Made by a program: the position numbers and the translations under genes
Part shown: positions 1 through 7,433 of the stretch, piece after piece
Numbering within the stretch: position 1 is the stretch's first letter
Layout of the letters: every line of letters begins with the position of its first letter
The notes under the pieces: model-generated
Seen by the model: the letters and a program-made list of their open reading frames with translations, nothing else
Databases searched by the model: none
What the model was told of the DNA's origin: nothing
Assembly: GCF_001941965.1 (NCBI RefSeq)
Contig: NZ_MKZO01000025.1
Span: 124,001-188,000 of the forward strand
Reading direction: 5' to 3'
Origin: Pseudomonas putida
GTDB taxonomy: Bacteria; Pseudomonadota; Gammaproteobacteria; Pseudomonadales; Pseudomonadaceae
Length of the DNA stretch: 64,000 bases

Positions 1-698
1 GAGAAGGCGATCACGCAGATGGCCGAGAACAGCGTGCCCACCACCAGGGCGTAGGCGATGACCATGGCCATGGATTTGCCCAGGGACGAGGGCAGGGCGA
101 AGCTCAGGTAGACGGTGATGATCAGCGCCACCAGCCAGGGCCCGAGCTTGCGCAGGGCGAAGCGCACCAGGTCCCAGGTGCGCGGATGCTGGGGCAGTTC
201 CTCGGTCAGGCCGAAGCGCAGGCGCAGGCGGTGGCCCACCCAGTTCAGGGCGTAGGCCAGCAGGCTCCACAGGGCGAGGATGGCGATGAAACCGAAGAGC
301 AGGCCGGGCAACTGCTGCACCGGCACCTGCAGGGCGGCCAGTTCGATGCCGGCCAGTTCCATCTCGTCGGCCCAGCGCTTGAACGGGCTGGCGTCGCCGC
401 TGAACTGTTTTTCCAGCTCGGCGAGGGTGCCGCCGATCAGGCCGAGCACCCCCTGCTCCGGTTCCGGCTGGGCCTGGCGGGTGCTGTCGCGCAGCTTCTT
501 CAGGTCGTTGAGCAGGCGCGTACGCTGCTGGTCGTTTTCCAGGGTGGTGATGACTTCATCGAGGGACTTGCCCAGCGGCTCGCTGGCCTGGGGTTGGGCC
601 GGGGCGCTGCCACCGAGCAGCCCCGGCAGGCCGGCGGCCTGGGTCTGGGCAGTGAAGAGCAACAGCAGCAGGGTGAAACAACGCAGAAGGGCGGACAC
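1..698 (-). CDS. Mechanosensitive ion channel (MscS-like) protein, 5' part only
   Basis: The reading frame runs off the left edge, so only about the first 232 residues are present. From the GTG at 698 there is a clean signal peptide with a leucine-rich core ending near Ala-Gln-Ala, then a coiled, charged periplasmic stretch of about 75 residues. Three hydrophobic segments follow, the first beginning Pro-Gly-Leu-Leu-Phe-Gly-Phe-Ile. A long periplasmic head before several membrane spans is the plan of YbiO/MscK-type MscS-family channels, which release solutes on hypo-osmotic shock. The channel-forming MscS domain itself lies outside the window, so the family call is an inference. I chose GTG 698 over GTG 719 because a GAGG lies 11 bases upstream and the signal peptide then starts at its usual place. 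Confidence 0.6.
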   Translation of the reverse strand, partial: MSALLRCFTLLLLLFTAQTQAAGLPGLLGGSAPAQPQASEPLGKSLDEVITTLENDQQRTRLLNDLKKLRDSTRQAQPEPEQGVLGLIGGTLAELEKQFSGDASPFKRWADEMELAGIELAALQVPVQQLPGLLFGFIAILALWSLLAYALNWVGHRLRLRFGLTEELPQHPRTWDLVRFALRKLGPWLVALIITVYLSFALPSSLGKSMAMVIAYALVVGTLFSAICVIAF

Positions 699-747
699 TG
701 GGCGATCAACCTCGAACACAGGTAATCGGCGCAGTGTAGAGCATCCG

Positions 748-918
748 TCAGTGGAGTTTCTCGAGGATCTTCCAGACCATGATGCCGAGTATGGAAAGCA
801 TGCCGAGCCACATCATCAGCACCCCGGAATTGTTTTCCCGCTTGTTGAAGCCGATGGTCAACAGAATCAGGCCCGCGAGGACCGGCAGGAACATCGACTG
901 GAACGTTGACAGGCTCAA
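748..918 (-). CDS. Small two-span membrane protein, 56 aa
   Basis: This short protein has two hydrophobic segments (about residues 10-22 and 34-51) joined by a polar loop with Asn-Lys-Arg-Glu-Asn-Asn. The start is not ATG. A TTG at 918 has GGGAG seven bases upstream, whereas the in-frame ATG at 894 has no ribosome site. I do not recognise a family. It lies between the channel gene and apeB, all on the minus strand but with gaps of about 50 and 120 bases, so co-transcription is uncertain. Reality as a gene is supported by the good ribosome site and the coherent membrane topology. Confidence 0.55.
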   Translation of the reverse strand: MSLSTFQSMFLPVLAGLILLTIGFNKRENNSGVLMMWLGMLSILGIMVWKILEKLH

Positions 919-1036
919 GATCCTTCTCCCGACTGCGAAAATTCTGACTTGAGCATAGGCGCTAAATGACAGCGCGAGGTTGACTGGTGTCACAAACCGC
1001 GCAGGAAGCGGCGGGGCAGAGCGCCCCGCCCCGGAT

Positions 1037-2326
1037 TCACGGCAGTTCGCGGCTGCGATAGAACGCGGTCAGCACCTTGACCAGATGGGCCAGGTCCTGG
1101 CTGCCGCACAGCTCGCGGATCGAGTGCATGGCGAAGGTCGGCAGGCCGATATCGACGGTGCGCACGCCCAGGTTGCTGGCGGTGATCGGGCCGATGGTCG
1201 AGCCGCAACCCATGTCGCTGCGCACCACGAAGCTTTGCACCGGGACTTCCTCGGCCATGCACAGGTGGCGGAAGAAGCCGGCGGTTTCGCTGTTGGTGGC
1301 GTAGCGCTGGTTGTTGTTGACCTTGATCACCGGGCCGGCGTTGAGCTTGGGCCCATGGTTGCCGTCGTGCTTGTCGGCGTAGTTGGGGTGCACGCCGTGG
1401 GCGTTGTCGGCCGAGACCAGCAGCGAGCGCTGGATGGTGCGGACGAACTCGTCGCCATCCGGCAGCAGGCGGCGCAGGGTCTGTTCGAGCATCGGGCCGT
1501 CGGCGCCGCAGGCCGAGCAGGAGCCGACTTCCTCGTGGTCATTGCACACCAGCACGCAGGTTTCGTCGCTGTCGGCATCCAGCAGGGCGCGCAGGCCGGC
1601 GTAGCACGACAGCAGGTTGTCGAGGCGGGCACCGGCGATGAACTCGCCGTGCAGGCCGATCAGGGCGGCGTCCTGGGTGTCGTAGAAACCCAGTTCGTAA
1701 TCCAGCACCACGTCGGCGTTGAGGCCGTGTTCGCGGGCCAGTTGCTCGGTGAGCAGGGCGCGGAAATCGACGCGCTCGTCGCCGGCGACCTGGGCCAGGA
1801 TCGGTGGCAGCTCGGTCTGCGGGTTGATCGCCCAGCCTTCGTTGGCGGTGCGGTTGAGGTGGATCGCCAGGTTGGGGATCACCGCGATCGGCAGCTTGAA
1901 GTCGATCAGTTGGCTTTCCACCTTGCCGTCACGGCGGAAGGTGACGCGGCCGGCCAGAGACAGGTCGCGGTCGAACCACGGCGCGAGCAGGGCGCCGCCG
2001 TAGACTTCCACGCCCAGTTGCCAGAAACCGTGGCGCTGCAGCTCGGGTTGCGGCTTGACCCGCAGGCACGGGCTGTCGGTGTGGGCGCCGACCAGGCGGA
2101 TGCCGTCGAGCAGCGGCGAATGGCGGCCGAGCTTGATGGCGATGATCGAGGAGTCGTTGCGGGTCAGGTAGTAGCGACCGCCGGGCACCGTGGCCCAGCT
2201 GTCGCGCTCGTCCAGGCGCTGGTAGCCGGCCGCTTCGAGGCGCTTGGCCAGGCTGGCAGTGGCGTGGAAGGGGGTGGGAGAGGCTTTGAGGAAATCAATC
2301 AGGCCTTGGTTCAGGGCGTCGCGCAT
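1037..2326 (-). CDS. apeB: M18 family aminopeptidase
   Basis: This is a metallo-aminopeptidase of the M18 (aspartyl aminopeptidase) family, which removes N-terminal residues from peptides in the cytoplasm using two metal ions. The 429-residue length is normal. Metal-site motifs are intact: His82 in AHTDSPCL, Asp236 in ARLDNL, Glu265-Glu266 in DHEEVGS, and a late His in FAMHSIREL. The ATG at 2326 has GGAG six bases upstream. It sits directly upstream of rluA on the same strand, with a palindromic repeat in between. The same order (this gene, rluA, minE, minD, minC) is what I recall from P. aeruginosa PA3247-PA3243. Confidence 0.95.
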   Translation of the reverse strand: MRDALNQGLIDFLKASPTPFHATASLAKRLEAAGYQRLDERDSWATVPGGRYYLTRNDSSIIAIKLGRHSPLLDGIRLVGAHTDSPCLRVKPQPELQRHGFWQLGVEVYGGALLAPWFDRDLSLAGRVTFRRDGKVESQLIDFKLPIAVIPNLAIHLNRTANEGWAINPQTELPPILAQVAGDERVDFRALLTEQLAREHGLNADVVLDYELGFYDTQDAALIGLHGEFIAGARLDNLLSCYAGLRALLDADSDETCVLVCNDHEEVGSCSACGADGPMLEQTLRRLLPDGDEFVRTIQRSLLVSADNAHGVHPNYADKHDGNHGPKLNAGPVIKVNNNQRYATNSETAGFFRHLCMAEEVPVQSFVVRSDMGCGSTIGPITASNLGVRTVDIGLPTFAMHSIRELCGSQDLAHLVKVLTAFYRSRELP

Positions 2327-2352
2327 AAGTCACTCCAGACAGCAGTGCCGGG

Positions 2353-2438
2353 AGTTTGAAGCTGCAAGCTCCAAGCTGCAAGAGGCGGTGACCGCGCATT
2401 CTCTTATAGCTTGTAGCTTGCGGCTTGTAGCTCAAAAG
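2353..2438. repeat. Imperfect palindrome of AAGCTGCAAGCT type (REP-like)
   Basis: Two arms rich in AAGCTGCAAGC / GCTTGTAGCTTGC (about 2353-2384 and 2401-2437) form an imperfect inverted repeat around a 16-base centre. This is a different repeat class from the CTGGCTTGCCAGC dyads elsewhere in the window. It fills the gap between apeB and rluA, and its right arm contains the rluA stop codon. Confidence 0.7.
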
Positions 2439-3067
2439 GGCGCCGGGCACTCGAACCTGAGGCGCTCGCCCGTCACCGGGTGGGTAAAGCTCAGCATCGA
2501 GGCATGCAGGCACAGCCGCTCATGGGCCGCCAGCGCCTCCGGATTGGCGTACAACCGATCCCCCAGCAGCGGATGCCCGATCGACAGCATATGCACGCGC
2601 AACTGGTGCGAACGCCCGGTGATCGGGGTCAGCTCGAGCCGGCAGTGGTCGCCGCAGCGTTCGACGATGCGCCAGAAGGTCAGGGCATGCTTGCCCTGTT
2701 CGTGATCCACCACATGCCGCGGCTTGGTCGGCGGGTCGTAGCGCAAAGGCAGGTCGATGCTGCCGCTGTCGCGCTCCGGCTGGCCCCAGCACAGGGCGGT
2801 GTAGGCTTTCTCGGTTTCGCGGTCGTGGAACTGCCGGGACAGCTCGCGGTGACTGTCGGCATCCCGCGCCAGCAGGATGATCCCCGAGGTTTCCCAGTCC
2901 AGCCGGTGTACGATCAGGGCATCGGGGTAGCCGTTTTCCTGCAGGCGGGTGATCAGGCAGTCCTTGTTGTCTTCGGCCCGGCCGGGCACGGAGAGCAGCA
3001 GGGTAGGCTTGTTGATCACCAGGATGGCGTCATCCTGGTAGAGGACTTCGACGTTGGACAACGGCAT
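2432..3067 (-). CDS. rluA: RluA-type RNA pseudouridine synthase
   Basis: The enzyme converts uridine to pseudouridine. E. coli RluA, of similar length (about 219 aa), modifies both 23S rRNA U746 and tRNA U32. The catalytic motif HRLDWETSG is present, with the nucleophilic Asp57. The downstream motifs GRSHQLRVHM and GDRLY, typical of the RluA/RluC/RluD family, are also present. There is no S4 domain, which fits RluA rather than RluC or RluD. The protein is 211 residues. It lies downstream of minE on the same strand, with a strong stem-loop between, so it probably has its own transcript. Its last codons fall inside a palindromic repeat. Confidence 0.9.
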   Translation of the reverse strand: MPLSNVEVLYQDDAILVINKPTLLLSVPGRAEDNKDCLITRLQENGYPDALIVHRLDWETSGIILLARDADSHRELSRQFHDRETEKAYTALCWGQPERDSGSIDLPLRYDPPTKPRHVVDHEQGKHALTFWRIVERCGDHCRLELTPITGRSHQLRVHMLSIGHPLLGDRLYANPEALAAHERLCLHASMLSFTHPVTGERLRFECPAPF

Positions 3068-3089
3068 TGCGTGTTCTCTGCAAACGCCA

Positions 3090-3140
3090 ACGGCGACGAC
3101 CGGAACCCGGACTCTGCAGTCCGAGCCCGGCCGTCGCCGT
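3090..3140 (-). terminator. Long stem-loop after minE, probable min operon terminator
   Basis: A near-perfect stem of about 22-24 bp (arms starting ACGGCGACG and ending CGTCGCCGT) surrounds a 4-base loop between the minE stop and the rluA start. It lacks a clean T run on the minus strand, so it may act as an inefficient terminator, an RNA 3'-end stabiliser or a processing site. Confidence 0.6.
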
Positions 3141-3160
3141 GGCAGGTTACCCGCGAGCGC

Positions 3161-3418
3161 TTACGTGCGTTCGGGCAGGGTGATGTTGAGTTCGAGAATC
3201 GAGCAGCTACCCTGGTTCTCCAGCGCTACCTGCACGTCGTCGTTGCCGATGTTGACGTACTTGCGGATCACTTCCACCAGCTCTTTCTGCAGGGCCGGGA
3301 GATAGTCGGGGGTAGTGCGCTGTCCGCGCTCGTGCGCCACGATGATCTGTAGACGCTCTTTCGCAACCGACGCGGAACTCTGTTTTTTGCTGGCACGAAA
3401 GAAGTCAAAAAGGTTCAT
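3161..3418 (-). CDS. minE: Cell division topological specificity factor MinE
   Basis: MinE drives pole-to-pole oscillation by stimulating the MinD ATPase and displacing MinC, restricting the septum to midcell. The 85-residue protein has the amphipathic membrane-targeting N-terminus (MNLFDFF), the MinD-contact helix (KERLQIIVAHERG) and a C-terminal topological-specificity domain. It starts 3 bases after the minD stop, so the two are translated from one message. It is the last gene of minCDE before a strong stem-loop. Confidence 0.97.
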   Translation of the reverse strand: MNLFDFFRASKKQSSASVAKERLQIIVAHERGQRTTPDYLPALQKELVEVIRKYVNIGNDDVQVALENQGSCSILELNITLPERT

Positions 3419-3421
3419 GGG

Positions 3422-4234
3422 TCAATTGCCTCCAAACAGGCGCTCGAAGAATCCCTTCTTCTGCACATCGAGGAACCGGTGTTCCACGGTTTTGCCCAGC
3501 AGGCGGTCGACAGTGTCGCTGTACGCCTGGCCGGCATCGCTCTGGTCGTCGAGGATGACCGGGACGCCCTGGTTGGAGGCCTTGAGCACGGCCTGGGATT
3601 CGGGGATGACACCCAGCAGCGCGACGGAGAGGATTTCCTTGACGTCTTCGACGCCCAGCATCTCGCCCTTGCTCACGCGCTCGGGGTGGTAACGGGTGAT
3701 CAGCAGGTGTTCCTTGATCGGGTCTTCGTTGCGCTCGGCACGGCGCGACTTGCTGGCCAGCAGGCCGAGCATGCGGTCCGAGTCACGGACCGAGGACACT
3801 TCAGGGTTGGTCACGACAATGGCTTCGTCGGCGAAGTACATCGCCAGGTGCGCGCCCTTCTCGATACCGGCCGGGGAGTCGCAGACCACGTAGTCGAAGG
3901 TTTCCTTGAGTTCCATCAGGACCTTCTCGACGCCTTCCTGGGTCAGCGCGTCCTTGTCACGGGTCTGGCTGGCGGCCAGCACGTACAGGTTTTCCAGGCG
4001 CTTGTCCTTGATCAGGGCCTGCTGCAGGTTGGCCTCGTTGTTGACCACGTTGACGAAGTCGTACACCACGCGACGTTCGCAGCCCATGATCAGGTCGAGG
4101 TTACGCAGGCCGACGTCGAAGTCGACGATCACAGTCTTGTGCCCGCGCAGCGCGAGGCCGGTACCGATGGCGGCACTGGTGGTGGTCTTGCCCACACCAC
4201 CCTTGCCGGAAGTAACCACGAGAATCTTGGCCAA
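3422..4234 (-). CDS. minD: Septum site-determining ATPase MinD
   Basis: MinD is a membrane-cycling ATPase that recruits MinC and is stimulated by MinE. The deviant Walker A motif KGGVGKTT (Lys11, Lys16) is intact, and the C-terminal amphipathic membrane helix (KKGFFERLFG) is present. The length, 270 aa, is typical. The start codon is TTG: it gives the expected N-terminus MAKILVV and has AGGGG nine bases upstream, and no nearby in-frame ATG would do so. It follows minC by about 100 bases and precedes minE by 3. Confidence 0.97.
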   Translation of the reverse strand: MAKILVVTSGKGGVGKTTTSAAIGTGLALRGHKTVIVDFDVGLRNLDLIMGCERRVVYDFVNVVNNEANLQQALIKDKRLENLYVLAASQTRDKDALTQEGVEKVLMELKETFDYVVCDSPAGIEKGAHLAMYFADEAIVVTNPEVSSVRDSDRMLGLLASKSRRAERNEDPIKEHLLITRYHPERVSKGEMLGVEDVKEILSVALLGVIPESQAVLKASNQGVPVILDDQSDAGQAYSDTVDRLLGKTVEHRFLDVQKKGFFERLFGGN

Positions 4235-4336
4235 GGTGTATCACCCCTAAAAATGATGAAAAAGGACGTGCGGTCCCAAAATGCAAAAACGGCAACTAAC
4301 TGACTAAAGTTGCACGGAAAATGGCGGCAGTATCCG

Positions 4337-5095
4337 TTAAAGGCGGGTGATGTTCAACACGTCCCCGGACAGGCTGACCTGCACGCCGGCCCCCCACAGC
4401 GGATCGCGGCGCAGGTCTTCGGAGACCTTGTACTGCCCGGCGATCGAAACCAGTTCGGCGGTCATCTGCTGGCAGAAAATCCGTGCCCTGGTGTTGCCCT
4501 TGATACCGGCAAGGGCGCGACCACGCATTGGCCCGTACACATGGATATTGCCATCGGCGAGAAGTTCCGCACCCGGGCTTACCGCCGACACGACGACCAG
4601 GTCGCCTCCCTGAGCATAGATCTGTTGGCCGCCGCGTACAGGCGCGGTGATGATCTTGGTCGGGCGCACCGTTGGCTCAGCGGGCGGCGGCGGTGGCGCC
4701 GGGGCCGGCTCGGGCTTTTTCACCGGCTCGATCTCCACCGGGTCCACCGGCCGCTCGCGGGCGCCGGAGGGCGGCAGCACCGGCAGGTCGATGGCGATGG
4801 CGGCGGCGATGTCCTCGATGCGGCTGGCGCGGATCGCCAGGGTGCGCAGGCCGTGCTGGCGACAGATGCGCATCATGCCCGGCAGGTCGACGCTGCCTTC
4901 GCCGGCCGGCAGCTTGTCCAGGGCCAGCACCAGCGGCGTGTTGCTGAAGAAGTTCGGCGCCTGGGCGACCTTGGCCGCCAACTGCCGATCGAGACCTTCG
5001 AGGTCATTGCGGGCAAGCTCCAGCACGGTGATGGCGAGCATGCTGCCCTTGAGCTGGAACACGGTGGCTTGGTCTGGCGTCTGGCTTTGGCTCAT
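4337..5095 (-). CDS. minC: Septum site-determining protein MinC
   Basis: MinC, recruited by MinD, blocks FtsZ assembly away from midcell. The 252-residue protein shows the N-terminal FtsZ-inhibiting domain (beginning near FQLKGS), a proline-rich linker around residues 125-150 with a run of five prolines, and the C-terminal beta-helix (RGGQQIYAQGGDLVV) that binds MinD. The ATG at 5095 (MSQSQTPDQ) gives the usual length; the frame stays open another 23 codons upstream but without homology. A promoter with TTGCGG and TATAAG at 17-base spacing lies just upstream. Confidence 0.95.
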   Translation of the reverse strand: MSQSQTPDQATVFQLKGSMLAITVLELARNDLEGLDRQLAAKVAQAPNFFSNTPLVLALDKLPAGEGSVDLPGMMRICRQHGLRTLAIRASRIEDIAAAIAIDLPVLPPSGARERPVDPVEIEPVKKPEPAPAPPPPPAEPTVRPTKIITAPVRGGQQIYAQGGDLVVVSAVSPGAELLADGNIHVYGPMRGRALAGIKGNTRARIFCQQMTAELVSIAGQYKVSEDLRRDPLWGAGVQVSLSGDVLNITRL

Positions 5096-5135
5096 GGTCT
5101 GCGTCGAGGCGGCTTTGTTGCGAAAAGTGCCCAGA

Positions 5136-5164
5136 CTTATAACGAGAACGCCGGTTAGCCGCAA
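5136..5164 (-). promoter_or_regulatory. Probable sigma-70 promoter of minCDE
   Basis: Read on the minus strand, TTGCGG (5159-5164) and TATAAG (5136-5141) are separated by exactly 17 bases, and the minC ATG is about 40 bases downstream. The sequence abuts the TAGAAT element (5182-5187) that may serve the divergent acyltransferase gene, so the two promoters lie back to back. Confidence 0.6.
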
Positions 5165-5216
5165 CCCGCGCCGAACCGTTGTAGAATGCCCGGCCTTTTT
5201 CTTTCCGGAATCTTGA

Positions 5217-6143
5217 ATGGATCGCCCGCGTTTTCGTCCTTACTTCCTGCACCCGCGTTTCTGGCCGCTGTGGCTGGGGCTCGGCCTGCTCTGGCTGATC
5301 GTTCAGCTGCCGTACCCGGTTTTGCTGGGGATCGGCCGTGCCCTGGGGGCGGTGATGTACCGCGTGGCCGGCGCGCGCCGGGCGATTGCCGCACGCAATC
5401 TGGAACTGTGTTTCCCGGAATTGCCGCTCGTCGAGCGAACCCGTCTGCTCAAGGAAAATTTCGCCTCCACCGGCATCGCCTTCTTCGAAATGGCCATGAG
5501 TTGGTGGTGGCCAAAGGCCCGTTTGGCGCGTCTGGCGCACATCGAAGGGCTGGAGCATCTGCAGGCTGCGCAGCGTGATGGCCAGGGTGCCATCTTGATG
5601 GCCCTGCACTTCACCACCCTGGAGATCGGTGCGGCGCTGCTTGGCCAGGAGCACACCATCGACGGCATGTACCGCGAGCACAAGAACGCCCTGTTCGACT
5701 TCGTCCAGCGTCGTGGTCGCGAGCGTCACAACCTCGATTCCCTGGCGGTGGAGCGCGAGGACGTGCGCGGCATGCTCAAGCTGCTGCGCGCCGGCCGCGC
5801 CATCTGGTATGCGCCGGACCAGGACTACGGCGCCAAGCAGAGCCTGTTCGTGCCGCTGTTCGGCATCCAGGCGGCGACGGTCACCGCCACCACCAAGTTC
5901 GCCCGCCTGGGCCGTGCCCGGGTCATTCCGTTCACCCAGGAGCGCCTGGCCGACGGCAGTGGCTATCGCCTGGTGATTCATCCACCGCTCGACGACTTCC
6001 CCGGCGAGACCGAGGAAGCCGACTGCCTGCGTATCAATCAGTGGATCGAACAGGCCCTGCGCGAATGCCCCGAGCAGTACCTGTGGGCGCACCGGCGCTT
6101 CAAGTCGCGGCCGCCGGGAGAGCCAAAGCTGTACAAGAAGTAA
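5217..6143 (+). CDS. Lipid A biosynthesis lauroyl/acyl transferase (LpxL/HtrB family)
   Basis: This inner-membrane enzyme adds a secondary acyl chain to lipid A or its Kdo-linked precursor. One membrane-anchoring segment is seen at residues 15-35. The catalytic HX4E motif of the family is present as HFTTLE (His131, Glu136). The length of 308 aa is standard. Pseudomonads carry more than one LpxL-like enzyme, and I cannot tell from sequence which position or chain length this one serves. The gene is divergent from minCDE and followed 34 bases later by the patatin gene. Confidence 0.9.
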   Translation: MDRPRFRPYFLHPRFWPLWLGLGLLWLIVQLPYPVLLGIGRALGAVMYRVAGARRAIAARNLELCFPELPLVERTRLLKENFASTGIAFFEMAMSWWWPKARLARLAHIEGLEHLQAAQRDGQGAILMALHFTTLEIGAALLGQEHTIDGMYREHKNALFDFVQRRGRERHNLDSLAVEREDVRGMLKLLRAGRAIWYAPDQDYGAKQSLFVPLFGIQAATVTATTKFARLGRARVIPFTQERLADGSGYRLVIHPPLDDFPGETEEADCLRINQWIEQALRECPEQYLWAHRRFKSRPPGEPKLYKK

Positions 6144-6177
6144 TCAGCTGTTATCCGTCATCTCAGGGAGCACATGC

Positions 6178-7380
6178 ATGGCAGCAGAACCGGTCACCGG
6201 CCTGATCCTCTCCGGCGGCGGCGCCCGTGCCGCCTATCAGGTCGGGGTCCTGGCGGGCATCGCCGATCTGCTGCCGCAAGGCGCGGCCAATCCCTTTCCG
6301 GTGATCGTCGGCACCTCGGCCGGGGCCATCAATGCCGTGACCCTGGCCAGCGGCGCCCTGCATTTCGCCGAGGCGATCCGTCGCCTGACCGGTTTCTGGC
6401 AGGGTTTTCGCAGCCATCAGGTGTTGCGCAGCGACTGGCCGGGCGTGGTGCGCCAGGCCGGGCGTTTCCTGGGCCACAGCCTGTTGGGCCTGGGGCGCCA
6501 GGTGCCGGTGGCCTTGCTCGACAGCTCGCCGCTGCGCGGGCTGCTCACCGAGCACCTGGACCTGAGCGGCATCGGCCAGGCCATCGAGCAGCGTCATCTG
6601 CGCGCGGTGGCGGTGACCGCCTTCGGGTACGAGTCCGGCCAGGCGGTGACCTTCTATCAAGGGCGTGGCGCCATCGATCCCTGGTTGCGTCATCGGCGCA
6701 TCGGCCTGCCGACGCGCCTGAGTATCGAGCACCTGCTGGCCAGTTCGGCGATTCCGCTGTTGTTCGCCCCGGTCAAGCTGGGTCATGAGTATTACGGTGA
6801 TGGCGCAGTGCGCCAGTCGGCGCCGATCAGTCCGGCGTTGCACCTCGGGGCCAACCGGATTTTGGTGGTGGGGGTCAGTGGCAACCCGCGCGGTCCGGCG
6901 GACACCATGCCCCATGCGCGGGTCTACAGCGGGCAGCCGCCGACCCTGGCGCAGATTGGCGGGCACCTGCTCAACAGCACCTTCATTGACAGCCTGGAAG
7001 ACGACCTGGAGTTGCTCCAGCGTCTCAACCATCTCAGTCATCTGGTGCCGCCGCAGGATCATCCGCAGCGCCTGGGGCTGGCGCCGGTGGAGGTGCTGGT
7101 GGTCGCACCCAGCCAGCCGCTGGACGAGATCGCGGCGCGGCATCGGCGCGAGTTGCCGGCGGCGCTGCGCCTGTTCCTGCGTGGGCCAGGGGCGACCAAG
7201 ACCAGCGGGGCGGGGGTGCTCAGCTACCTGTTGTTCGAGGCGGCGTATTGCAGTGAGCTGATCGAGCTGGGGCGGCGGGATGCGCTGGCCAAGCGCGCGC
7301 AGCTTTGCAGCTTTCTTGGGTTGGCTGATCCGGCCTCATCGCTGGCAAGCCAGCTCCCACAGGTACCCCACCGCTCTTGA
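6178..7380 (+). CDS. Patatin-like phospholipase
   Basis: This is a serine lipid hydrolase with the Ser-Asp dyad of the patatin family. The oxyanion motif GGGAR is at residues 13-17, the nucleophile motif GTSAG at 45-49 (Ser47), and the catalytic Asp in DGA at 208-210. There is no obvious signal peptide, so it is probably cytoplasmic or membrane-associated. At 400 aa it is within the family range. The last roughly 15 codons run through a REP palindrome, giving a C-terminus with SLASQLPQ, and the stop codon is part of the repeat region. The original C-terminus may therefore have been replaced. Confidence 0.85.
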   Translation: MAAEPVTGLILSGGGARAAYQVGVLAGIADLLPQGAANPFPVIVGTSAGAINAVTLASGALHFAEAIRRLTGFWQGFRSHQVLRSDWPGVVRQAGRFLGHSLLGLGRQVPVALLDSSPLRGLLTEHLDLSGIGQAIEQRHLRAVAVTAFGYESGQAVTFYQGRGAIDPWLRHRRIGLPTRLSIEHLLASSAIPLLFAPVKLGHEYYGDGAVRQSAPISPALHLGANRILVVGVSGNPRGPADTMPHARVYSGQPPTLAQIGGHLLNSTFIDSLEDDLELLQRLNHLSHLVPPQDHPQRLGLAPVEVLVVAPSQPLDEIAARHRRELPAALRLFLRGPGATKTSGAGVLSYLLFEAAYCSELIELGRRDALAKRAQLCSFLGLADPASSLASQLPQVPHRS

Positions 7381-7419
7381 GGGCAGTAGTGAACCTGTGG
7401 GAGCTGGCTTGCCAGCGAT
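7332..7419. repeat. REP doublet (REPIN), inside the 3' end of the patatin gene
   Basis: Two inverted copies of the 25-base unit with core CTGGCAAGCCAG flank a centre of about 30 bases. The left copy is translated as part of the upstream protein; the TGA stop (7378-7380) lies in the centre, in the sequence CTTGAGGG. Confidence 0.9.
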
Positions 7420-7433
7420 TGCGATCTTGAAAG

